Of a DNA stretch of 64,000 nt, positions 11,010-20,981 are shown in pieces. Under the pieces are notes generated by a model. The model made no database searches and was not told the DNA's origin. It worked only from the letters and a program-made list of their open reading frames with translations. Numbering within the stretch: position 1 is the stretch's first letter; each line of letters opens with the position of its first letter. The stretch is from NCBI GenBank assembly GCA_015178975.1, contig WHVD01000192.1, forward strand, positions 1-64,000, in the 5' to 3' direction. Made by a program: the position numbers and the translations under genes. The DNA is from Hysterangium stoloniferum. Lineage: Eukaryota; Basidiomycota; Agaricomycetes; Hysterangiales; Hysterangiaceae.

Positions 11010-11799
11010 ATGCCAGAACCATTAGTTCCAAAACTCGACGATTGAAACTACACCGACTGGGCTTATCTGATGGAAGCACTACTCGCCGACAAGGACCTGT
11101 GGGATGTTGTTAGTGGTGACATGACTCGTCTGCCTGGTTCTGCAAACTCAAAGCCAGTCTGTGCCTTTGTGACGAAGCAGAAACTCGCCCGTGCTAAGAT
11201 CATCCTTCACGTCAAAATGTCACAGTTTCCCCATACACGTCATGAAGATCCAAAGATTATTTGGGAAAGTTTGAAACAAGTCCATCAGGCCCGTGGTTTC
11301 GCTACCCATCTCGCCCTTCGCCGTTGTTTTCTTTATATGCAGAAGCGCAATGATCAGACAATGAACTCCTGGATATCAGAAGTCAAGAATGCTGCCTACA
11401 TATTGGACTGATGCAGGTATAGATGTTCTCAAAGAAGACATTATTCTTGCACTTTCGGCTGGCCTTCCTGACACCTACTCCACATTCATTGTTACCCTCA
11501 ATTATATCCCTCCCGACCAATTGACACTCGACAGTGTCATCACCCATCTCATGAATGAGGAGGTGCGCCAAGAACCATCCACTAAAATTCGCCCCGACCC
11601 AGAGACCGCACTTGCCATCCGCAGCAAAGGCAAACGGCCCACATCCAAAATCACATGTTTTAACTGCAGCGGTAGGGGACATTATGCTGTAGACTGTCCA
11701 TCTGTGACACTACATAGACATCAAAAGCCATCATCCAACACCGCAGCCGTGGTGGCAGATGAAGATGGGGGATATGATACCACAGAGATTACCTTCTAG
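11010..11799 (+). pseudogene. Copia-type Gag (UBN2-like) region, broken
   Basis: Translated blocks show the features of Ty1/Copia Gag proteins of the UBN2 type: a YTDW-like start, MEALLADKDLWDVV, WESLKQVHQARG and MNSWISEVK. Farther on come LSAGLPDTYSTFIVTL and a CCHC knuckle (CFNCSGRGHYAVDCP, ~11658-11702). No downstream protease motif is present before the 3' LTR. It is the only coding part of the gag-only element and is not intact. Confidence 0.75.
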
Positions 11800-11837
11800 T
11801 AGGTAGGGACCGCACAACTCCTTCGCTCAGGGAGGTG

Positions 11838-12044
11838 TGTTAGATTTTTGAGTAAAGCGAGCAGCCGGAGTCGTATAGTGACCAGGGGCACTAATTCTCA
11901 CACTAATTACCAATCCTGTTATTAGTATATAATCCCCGTAGTTACGCATGTGACCCCCCATGTGTTTATAACCAACAATATCACTCAGACAGTATTGCGC
12001 TCGTCCTCTATAGGTCTGGTCATATTTTCACTGAAAAGTTAACA
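11838..12044 (+). repeat. 3' LTR of the Copia-like gag-only element
   Basis: 207 bp, immediately preceded by a purine-rich GGGAGG tract at 11830-11835, as expected for a polypurine tract. It is followed by the AGATA target duplication. Confidence 0.9.
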
Positions 12045-12049
12045 AGATA

Positions 12050-13480
12050 TACCTCACATTTGGAGTAAAGGAAAAATAATATAAAATATGGAAAAATAAG
12101 GAATCAAAGATTGCGCTGTTTGCAGCCTATCCTTCACACTGGGGCCCATAATCTGACAGTATTTGGACTGAGCTAGAACAAAAACAGGGCTGCCTAATGG
12201 GGCTGTAGGGAAATGACTATATTTATGTACCTAGAACAGAAAAAAGGGCAGTGGATGCCCAAGACTAATCTACATCAGTTTGCTAGTATATAGAGAACTG
12301 TCCATGCAGAAGAAACTCACCTCAGTCACTGCCTAATGGGGCTGTAGGGAAATAACTGAGGTTGTACTTCATAGCTTCACATATATACATATATATGCAT
12401 GTGTGGGTGAAAAATGTGCTCATATGATGAAAAGGAAAAAATGTAAGGAGGTGGTCCAGTCTGACATGTGGTCTGGTAGTGTTGCCATATGAACATTACT
12501 GGTTTTTGTCAGATTTTACCAATGTACACCTGAACTATGTTAGAATATGAGTATATACAATTAGCTATGACCTCATATCTTGTTTTGTGTCTGTATAGAT
12601 TCAACTGGTTCACATCATGTGATAGTTATTATTAGATAGTCCCTGAGCAGATAGTCCTACAGACAGGTGCACAGACCATGTAGTACAGTATATAGTTAGT
12701 CCAGTTGAGGGGTAAAAACCTCAACTGGAAGCCCAGCTATATCACCAGTTTATTCTACACTGCTCTATCTAAGTTACTTAGTACCTACATAGAGAATCTC
12801 ATACTGTGGTTCCCCGGCTTGCAGTTTACTCTAACAAACTAGCACCAAACCTATATTGTCAGAAGATGATACACTGACTGACACATTGATTGACATACAA
12901 GTACTTCTATTACAAGTCTATTAAACCTCTTGTAGATTGTGTATTACAATAAGTCAACTCATACTATTTTTAATATGTGTAGATTGCCCCATATATAGAT
13001 ATAGTCAAATATGGTATCATATCTTATTTCCCTCTCTTTATGGCGTTATGTTGCAATTACTTTTGGGAGGATTGATTTTTAAACTCCGGACTATGAGAAA
13101 CAGTTGTAATATAGGCTCGACTTTGAGTGGCTTAGAAGCCGGCGCTGACTAATAACAAAAAGCAAGTTGCAAGAGCCAAATATTGATTAAATTAATAAGT
13201 AAGTGCCTCTTCTTGTAAATAAATTTCTTCCGGTACATACAAACATGTCCTTTCAGAGCATTACTTACAGAGCGTGACATATGCATATGTCACATCGAGC
13301 CATCGGGCATTTCACATCACTTTTCATACTATCCAATAAGCCTAAAATGAATGATTTTGAGTGCAATGAAAAACAAAACTATGATTTTCAAAGTTTCCAC
13401 ATTTATTATGTTTTAATAGAGAATAATGCTTACTCTATCTTTGTGTACTCAGCTTAAGCCAACTTTTACCCAAGCGGAGT
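12050..13480. other. AT-rich noncoding stretch with short repeat motifs
   Basis: No gene seen. GCCTAATGGGGCTGTAGGGA occurs twice (12191-12210 and 12331-12350). The second copy sits in a CCTCAG...CTGAGG stem at 12320-12361 that resembles a motif near 63250. The rest has no recognisable structure. Confidence 0.5.
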
Positions 13481-13486
13481 ATCCCA

Positions 13487-13578
13487 CGCTGACATAAGCG
13501 CGGAACCTGAACTTGTCACGGTCAGAGAGCAACCCCGCTGACATAAGCGCGGAACCTGAACTTGTCACAGTCAGAGAC
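13487..13578. repeat. 49-bp tandem duplication
   Basis: Two copies, offset by 49 bp, of a ~42-bp block containing CGCTGACATAAGCGCGGAAC. They are identical except for one G/A change. It lies just upstream of the VAP gene start (13614), so it may be in its promoter or 5' leader. Confidence 0.85.
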
Positions 13579-13613
13579 GTGCTCAACGTGTCTATACTTT
13601 CATTTGCATTACC

Positions 13614-14879
13614 ATGTCAGTGTCGCTCAGTCCTAGCACATCTCTAGGGTTCAACCGTGAGCATTAAGGAGTTTACGTTCATCATGAGCACATACATAGC
13701 GCCATCTAGGTCCTTTAACCGAACACATCAAACGCACTTTGACGATAACAAACCATAATGCTCTTCCTGTGGCCTTTAAAGTGAAGACTACAGCTCCAAA
13801 GGTGAATTGGACTTAATTTTTATGGACTACATTTGTATTCATTAAGCATTCTCAAAAGCTTTATTGTGTGCGGCCGAATGCTGGCAGAATTGAACCAGGA
13901 GAAAGCGTACTGGTGTCCGTGCAGTCACAGGCAATGAAGGAAGAACCACCCTTGAATTTCAAGTGCAAGGACAAGTTTTTAGTCCAGAGTATGGCAATTA
14001 CACCCGACAAGGAACCCATTCCTCTTTCTGAGATCGTAAGTAATACGTCTGCATTGTGTGGCGTTTTCACGCATTGGATTTCAGTGGAATACACCAGGTA
14101 GTGAATCAAAGGTGAAGATTCACCAGCAAAAGATCAAGGTTGTCTATCTACCCGCCGAAGGCTACTTGGAGGAGGAACCCGAAGAGGCTCAACCTTCCCG
14201 TGTTGAGGAATCACGTGTATGTATTTACATCCACCTATGAAGGCGGTGTTTATGACATACGCTTCGTTTGACACAGGTGTACGAGACCGTCCGCGAACAG
14301 CAATCACATACCAACGGTTATACCTCGACCATGCCGACATTTGAACCGCCGCGCCCTACTCGCACTGCCACTCCCCCACCCCGCCCTCGCTCTGCCTCAC
14401 CACACATTGACGAATCATTTGTCGCTGCGCGTGAGGAACAATCTCGCCTTGAAGAAGTGCGCATCTCTCCTAGCCCAGAACCCCGCCAGCCCAGCCCGGG
14501 TCCCGTTGTCAACGTAAATGTCCGTGCACACCCAGCACCGCCGTCCCCTCAAGACCGTTCGACCTCCACAGTTGCCAACTCGACCACAGTCAATGCCGTC
14601 CGTGAACACGAATTGAACGCCAAACTCGCAGAAGCTCAAGAAGAAATCCAGCGGCTACGAGCACTTCTCGCTCAGATTCCGGACACTGGGGAGCTCAGGC
14701 GAAGAAGTGGAGCAGCAAGGTCAGAAGAGACTCTTCTAGGCGATGTCGATGCCGTCAGCGAGGCAGGCACGACCCAGACATTTTTTGAGCGTAATAGCTC
14801 CCGTCAAGACGGTGCATCACCACAGCTAGTTGGTATTATCGCGCTGATCGTGTTCATCATCACCTACCTATTCTTTTAA
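13614..14879 (+). CDS. SCS2: VAP/Scs2 family ER membrane tether (MSP domain)
   Basis: Five exons by splice and phase: 13614-13656, 13710-13801, 13859-14035, 14085-14216, 14277-14879, giving 348 residues. The N-terminal major-sperm-protein domain (residues ~1-125) shows LPVAFKVKTTAPK and YCVRPNAGRIEPGE, the family core that binds FFAT motifs of lipid-transfer proteins. A Pro/Ser-rich linker follows. A coiled coil (ELNAKLAEAQEEIQRLRALL, ~262-285) and a C-terminal tail anchor (LVGIIALIVFIITYLFF) close the protein. The architecture is complete. The protein tethers ER to other membranes and recruits lipid regulators. ATG at 13614 is chosen because it opens the conserved first strand (SVSLSPSTSLGFNR). 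A tandem duplication lies just upstream. Confidence 0.92.
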
Positions 14880-15622
14880 AACTGGCCCAATGCCGAGCCC
14901 TTGAGCCCCCGTTTTCATGTTTTGTCTCTTATGATTGAGTCTGCATGAGGCCAAAACTCGACAACTTTCACCGATCTGCATATCCTAGTAGTCTCGCTTG
15001 CCATGCGAGATATTTATGCTACTGTTTCAGAGTAAACATCTTGTGCTTTTGTTATTTCACGTTGTGATGTACATATATATTTATGTCGGAGACAAGCTGA
15101 TAAACAGGCTTGACCTACGCAACCGCCCAACTCACATGATTGAGAAAGCACCATGCCAGAGACTGAGATCCGAGTATAGTACTTGCTTGGGGGTAGAGCA
15201 TTCTTTGACCCTGAGTAAATATGTGAATATCTGATATTAGCCCATTTTTGGCTTCTAAGTGACAATGACCGCCTCAAAAATTTATACCAAGATTTAGTGA
15301 GATAACCTTTCGACATCTTCGCTAAATGGATCAAAAGAATGAACTAATGCAGCATTTGGTATGATTAACAGTACGAACACTTTATGCGGTTCGATTATGC
15401 GAGAGTCAGCTGGACCTCAGACCGCATCGAGTTATTTTCGTCCCATCGACAGTTAGCGGTTGCATGTCAGTAGTGTCTGAAAACGCCACAAACAATCTGA
15501 CAACCGGATAATTTTCAGTTTCGCTCACATATATCACGATCGCTTGTGGTAGCTAATGTTGTCCACCCGACTACTAGTAGTACTGTAAATGGTTTATTAG
15601 TATTTCACTGCCAATAAATACC
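14880..15622. other. Intergenic spacer VAP - paralogue A
   Basis: No gene seen. It serves as the 3' end of VAP and the promoter of the next gene. Confidence 0.5.
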
Positions 15623-18452
15623 ATGTAAGTTCTAACTATAAGAGACTCTTGAAAGTTGATCATGGTTTTTCCAAAGGTTGGATAACAGCCTACTCGTCGC
15701 GCCTCTAGCTTCAAGTCCTGTCTCGCCCGACGCACCACCAATTGCAAGTGCAAAGAGGTCTGATAGTGGTGGCAGTAGCATTGCCAATGGAGTCGGTATG
15801 GTCATAGATAATCCCATCTGGGGCAATCCGCTTCTCCAAAATGCCATTCAGGTCTTGGATCAACTTGCAGACCTTGGCAAAACATTGCCATTCATCGCCC
15901 CCGCCTTCATTATTCTCAAAGTGATTGTAGAAATCGAGAAGAAAGCGCGCGATGCGGACGTGAAGTGCAACGACTTACTCGAACGTATCACTTTCATGCT
16001 CAGTCATCTTTCAATGCTGGAAAATGTGAAAATTTTACAGCCAACTTACCAAGTCGTCAGTCGTATGATTGATGCCTCAAAAAGCGCCGCGGCTCTCATT
16101 TCGACCTACAGGAAACAAAGTCGAATCGCCCGTCGACTTAGTTTTGGGAACAGGGATAAATTTGTATTGTGCGCAGAAACCCTTCAAGTATGCTCAAGTG
16201 ATCTCTTGATGAGCCTTCAAATTCATCAAACCAGCCACATTGATATTCTGTCTCGTTCTGTGCCCGTCGACCCGAACGACGAAGCAGCGAGGATGTTTAT
16301 CAGCCAACACGGAAGCCTTGAGACCGTGGTACAAAGTCCAGAACTTGTCGCTGCATTTGCTAAGCAGGAACACTTACCAATGGACGACAAAATCATGGAT
16401 CAGCTTAATGTGAATATTGCAGATACTTTACAGCAAACAGAATCGCGCCTCGAAGGCCTACTCAAAGAGAACGTTAACACTGCATTGGTTGACGGGCTTA
16501 AGGGTCTGGCCCAAGAGCTGAACGCCGCTGAAGCCGAACAGCGATTTATTTGTGTACAATGCGATAAAGAATTTCGCACTTCCACCAACGGACCGAAGTC
16601 ATGCTCCTTTCATCTTGCGCTCGGGCACTGCTGCAGCTCCCAAAATCCTTGCCAGTTTAGCAATCATCGAGCAAACCATCATTGCGACTATACATATACG
16701 GCATTTTTCGACTATGCTGCCCAATTCCTACTACCTGGCTCTGATACGGTCAACTGGTGGGTTAAATTAGAAGATCCCAACCTTGAGTTCGATAAAGATA
16801 ATACTTCTGACGTGGCCATCGGTGCATTACTTCGATGGAAGCCCCACGGTGCTCTGATTCCCGAACCTGTCATTATCATCAAGGTTGGCACTGTCTGGTA
16901 CCCAAATCCTTACTATCTGGATACCTTTACCGCAAAACAGCTAGAGTCTATCGGAAGGCTTGTTAATGTCACGCAACAGACTCTGATATTCCGTACCTCA
17001 CCTAGCACATCCGAGTTCTCTATGGCTGAATGGGAACTATCATCAGCCGGGGAGGTTGTGGGTGTACGCCTCACAGCAAAGGCAGCTACATCCGACATTC
17101 CCTATGTCCGAATTTGTCCCATCGATCTTGTTAGCTGTACAAAATCTGGCGACATTATTTCTATCTCGGATGGTGGGATAACCTCATATAAACCACAACA
17201 GCAATACATTCTTCCCAAAACTATCCGGGTAGGGCCCGACCTCCCCGACAAGTTCCCGGTACGCGCGACCCGTAAAGACTTTAAAACACGTTCTTCACCG
17301 GCATTACCTGTTGTCATGAAGTCTGTTTCGGATCCTGCTGTGAAGGCCAACCCCGACGGCCCTCGGGATAAATTCGACGTATTCAAAGGTACCGTAAGTG
17401 TGTTCAACAAATCGCCCACCCCTTCAGATCCAATCACCATCGCGTCTGTGTCTGCCGTTTACCGCTTTGTTGGCGATGAAAAGTATGTTCCCGTTGGAGC
17501 ATGTGAGATTACGGGCGAGGCTGTGTTTCCTATGACTCTCCAACCGCGCCAATCCATACCGCTTAATTTTCAAATTCTTATTCCACGTTCTGAAGAGGAC
17601 GTCCAGCTTCGCGTAACGGGATGGAGATGGTGTCCATTTACTACACGCTACCGACCCCTGCGCCTTAAACTTATATTGACAGATATGGAGGATGAGGAGT
17701 GTTCCCTTGTCATCGACTACGTTTTCGACCCGGGTTTTTTTAAATTGGAGAAGCCCAAAGAAACCGACTTGGCCTTCTTTTACTTCGACGACTATGAGCG
17801 TTTCCAGCGTCGTTTCGTCCGTGTCCGGGAAAACACCGAAAATAGCTCCAAAGGCGTTGTTATCTTCGAAAATACCTGGGATGTTAATTTCAGTCTGACG
17901 AAACTTCAAAAATACGTTCACTATTCTCTGAAGACCGGAGAGACCGAGGTAGAGATCGAGGGATTTGGATTTCCTGACGAGATTAACAGGGGATGGTCCG
18001 CACGAGGCTGGGTCTTAGTTGACATCTCTTGTCGGCGCGTATATGCATTCAAGGCACTCCTTCTCCAAAATCATCCTACTGCGGTCAAATTTGGCTGTCT
18101 GGCATATGTTTTATGCCCCAGCTATGGGAATATCATTGAGGAACCTCGTCCCATTCGTTATGCCAAGGAAACACACTCGCTTCCCAAATTCGCTCCTTAT
18201 GATGTCCCGGAAATTGTCCTGGACGATTCAGTGGATGACTTCGTTGCAGAACCCCGTGCTTCGACGACGTCTCTGTATGCCACGGACGGATCTGTTCCCA
18301 TGGCGCAAATGGTTGTCCCTGAAACTCTTACTCGAGCAATTGTTTCCATTGAAGCGCGGCTGGCCGCTATTGATACTACCCTCGCAAATATTTCTAGGAC
18401 ATTCGAACGGTATGTGCAACTACAGGAGATGCAGGCTATGGGCCAAAAATAG
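15623..18452 (+). CDS. Helical-bundle / Cys-His-rich / beta-domain protein, paralogue A
   Basis: The main frame runs from 15677 to the stop at 18450-18452. The initiator is probably split AT|G: AT at 15623-15624, a 52-nt intron 15625-15676 (GTAAGT...AAAG), then G at 15677. This gives 925 residues. A downstream ATG (15798) is an alternative start. Residues ~45-190 are an amphipathic helical bundle (NPIWGNPLLQNAIQVLDQLA, VKCNDLLERITFMLSHL). It resembles N-terminal MLKL/HeLo-like bundles of fungal NLR and heterokaryon-incompatibility proteins; that is recall, not a search. Residues ~292-337 are a CHORD-like cluster (C-x2-C, C-x2-H, CC, C, H-x3-HHC). The remaining ~500 residues look beta-rich, with an arrestin/Ig-like stretch near 570-670 and a short C-terminal coiled coil. 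No NB-ARC or kinase domain. Paralogue B lies at 54105. Function unknown; a cell-death or immune-like role is inference. Confidence 0.8.
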
Positions 18453-19500
18453 ACGGCTCTGCATGAACGTTACTGTTATTGAGAAATGTCGGATGCCTTT
18501 CAGTTGATTATTTATTTGAGTATACAGAAATTTTCACATGACTTGAATACATACGGTAAGTACGGGCTGGAGCCTGTATCATACCATCCGAAAGATTTAT
18601 AGATTGCTGATCACCACAGCCCGTCTTGTGATTATACGTCCGCGCCGGTGAACCCACCTTTAAGGATGGACCAATCGATTTTGTATAGTATGGAATAGTG
18701 TGGCATTATCGAACAGGCATGCATGACCCGCCTGTTTTCATCCGCTCTATTGTCTTGTGATTAATCATACATCTTTCACGTCCGAGGTGACGCATGTCAG
18801 TGACAGGCCTTTCATGTATCAAAGTGTTCATACGAACTTCATATTAACCTGAGGTGTAGACCTTTACAAGTGGGAGAGAGGCTATATTGTCGCGCACCAA
18901 GGAGAGACTGCCTCATACGGAGGGCCTAAATTGTTCTAGAGGTCACCTATAAGCCATAGCTGTTCCCTCGTTATCTCACGTGACAAACTCGTCTCAATTT
19001 TAAAATTGACAAGACATGACCAACGTCTCGGGCTAGCGAGAATCAAGGTACGACTTCGATCCGAGTCCCCGGGAGGAGAGGGGTGGGTGGTGAAAAAAGT
19101 ACTGAGATTTTTCCATCTTATCTCATTGTATGAAAGGGAAAGTTGAGGAGGCAGGCGGAAATGTCATGGAAACTGCCGAAAATCATGTAGACATCTTGAT
19201 GAGGTCTGGCACAACTAAAATGAGGCTTTAAGAATATGTTAAACCTCGAGTACAAGATCGACATCCAACTCTCTTCCCAAGAAAGACCTTTTATCCAATG
19301 TCATTAATTATTAGATATACATTCCCTGCCAAAGACTACTCATTATTTATTTGTCAAAGCAGCATAAAAATAAACCAAAATACATCCTTGGCCGACGTTT
19401 TAGCACTAATGCTGCCTACCTCCTTTCCACGAGTAACCAAGATCCAAGACAGCCAGACAAAACAACTAAATACCCAGACCTTAAGTTTTTGTGTCCACGC
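18453..19500. other. Intergenic spacer, convergent gene ends
   Basis: Lies between the 3' ends of two convergent genes. No gene seen. A plus-strand ORF starting at 19298 is only the antisense of the Ies4-like gene over most of its length. Confidence 0.5.
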
Positions 19501-20981
19501 TTACAACAATGCAGCAGCCATTTCCACATCCCCATCTCTGTCAATATCACCGCTGGGTAACGGGAGGGGAGGGGGAGACGACGAAACGATACTCGGCACC
19601 CTCGACGACGAAAGTTCTACCTCCTCTGGCTTCTTCATCTCTTCGTCACCTAACTCCCCTTCCCCGTTACCTCCCTTTCCCCTTTCCCCTGGTCCTTCCA
19701 CCGGTCCTTCCACCACTTTTTTGCCTGGCTCTTCTCCCTCACCGTCTCCATCTTCAACAACCCGTGTCGAACCAACATCCGGTAATCTCGACGATTCCGC
19801 CGCGACCAAAGCCAAACTATCCAACTGTGACAGCACAGGCGGCGGTGTCGGAGGCCTCGTCTCAGGCTCGGGCTCAAGCTCGGGTTCAGGCTCAGGTTCA
19901 GGCTGCTGCTGCGGCAAGGTCTGCGGTGCCACCCATGTTCGCGCGAACCATCTCCCGCCACCTATTCCCCGTATCTCGCGCTGCATGATAGTCCATTTGC
20001 GTGCGGGGCCTTTTTCCAGTGGATGAAAAGGAGCGTAGCCAGTGGGGATTTTCGGGGGTTGACTAACAGCGAAGGCACGAGTGGGAAGGGGATAGGAAGG
20101 GACGGGAGTCGAGGGATCGAAAGTGAGATCGGGAGTCACAGTTGGAGGTAGGGAGGAGAGTGGTGGGTGGTCGGACTTGGGCGAGACGGGGACGGAGGGG
20201 GCGACGGGGATGAGGAATTGAGAGGCTGCTATAACGCATTAGTTTTTTAAAAAAGTGTAAGCACGGGTGAAACATACCGTCAGCAGGAGCTATATCATCG
20301 AGAGGGGTTGCTGTGCCGGGGGTATTATTCCCTGTTCTGTTTATTGTGTTAGGAGGCAAATTAGAGGAGAGTAATAGACCATATAATATATCCTCACTTT
20401 GACGTTCCACCCTTCCTAGGCCCGCGAGGTCCAATTGTGGTCCCCTTTTTGGGCCCAGGCTTCTTCCGTGGTGCTTTCGGTGGAGGTGCAGTCGACCAAT
20501 CTTCCGCCACTGGTAAAGTATCAACCTGTGATGGATTAGCCATCACAGGCATCATTATATGTGGTGTGGTTGATCCATGATTAAGCATACGGTCTTCGGC
20601 CTTGCTAACTTCAAAAGTACTCATCATAGCAGCAGCATCTGGCGGCTCTCTGCCTGGCCGCCCTCTTCTTCCAGTTGTGCCTCCACGTTTCCCTCGGCCT
20701 CTAGAAATACTAGGAGCGCCACGCTTATGCGAGCGCACTGTAGGATCTGCTCGACCGGTCTCTGTGACAATAGCGAGCTCGTCGTCATCAATTAATTGAT
20801 CTTCCTCTTCATCCTCATCATCACTGTCACCCGGCATCTGACCGTTTTGGATTGACCCCGACCCAGTAGCACCACCTTGGTTCCAAGTTGGTAAACGCGT
20901 GTCTAGGCGGAATTTTGAGAATTCAGGCGGGGGTGTTTCTTCATCATCTTCTCTGAGAATGGAGATTTCAGGTGCGTCCAT
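19501..20981 (-). CDS. Putative INO80 complex subunit Ies4-like protein
   Basis: Three exons on the minus strand: 20981-20398, 20336-20278, 20228-19501, giving 456 residues. The N-terminus is acidic (DSDDEDEEEDQLIDDDELA). It is followed by Arg/Gly-rich blocks (SRGRGKRGGTTGRRGRPG) and PRKKPGPKKG. Exon 3 carries EKGPARKWTIMQREIRGIGG then RWFARTWVAP. The order KPGPKK ... (A/C)RKW ... W...W.AP is that of fungal Ies4 proteins as I remember them, subunits of the INO80 chromatin remodeller. The tail is low complexity (PEPEPEPELEPEPE and Pro/Gly/Glu runs), with a Ser/Pro-rich end. It is longer than typical Ies4, mostly by low-complexity sequence. Alternative: another nuclear basic/acidic protein with a similar motif. 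Confidence 0.55.

Larger units (their letters stand above)
10332..12044 (+). mobile_element. Gag-only LTR retrotransposon (Copia-like Gag), non-autonomous
   Basis: A 1,713-bp element flanked by the perfect 5-bp duplication AGATA (10327-10331 and 12045-12049). The LTRs are 198 and 207 bp (10332-10529 and 11838-12044), both starting TGTTAGA and ending GTTAACA. The internal region holds a minisatellite leader and one Gag-type region (~11010-11799) with a CCHC knuckle. There is no room for protease, integrase or reverse transcriptase. The layout matches terminal-repeat-with-GAG (TR-GAG) elements. The gag region is broken (about two breaks). The LTRs differ by about 8 transitions and one 9-nt length change (~4%), so the insertion is fairly recent. 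Confidence 0.85.

Noticed and set aside
19298-20026. Plus-strand 242-codon ORF
   Set aside because: It overlaps the spliced Ies4-like gene on the other strand, and its composition (Pro/Ser/Gly runs) is the antisense of Glu/Pro/Gly repeats. No plus-strand motif.
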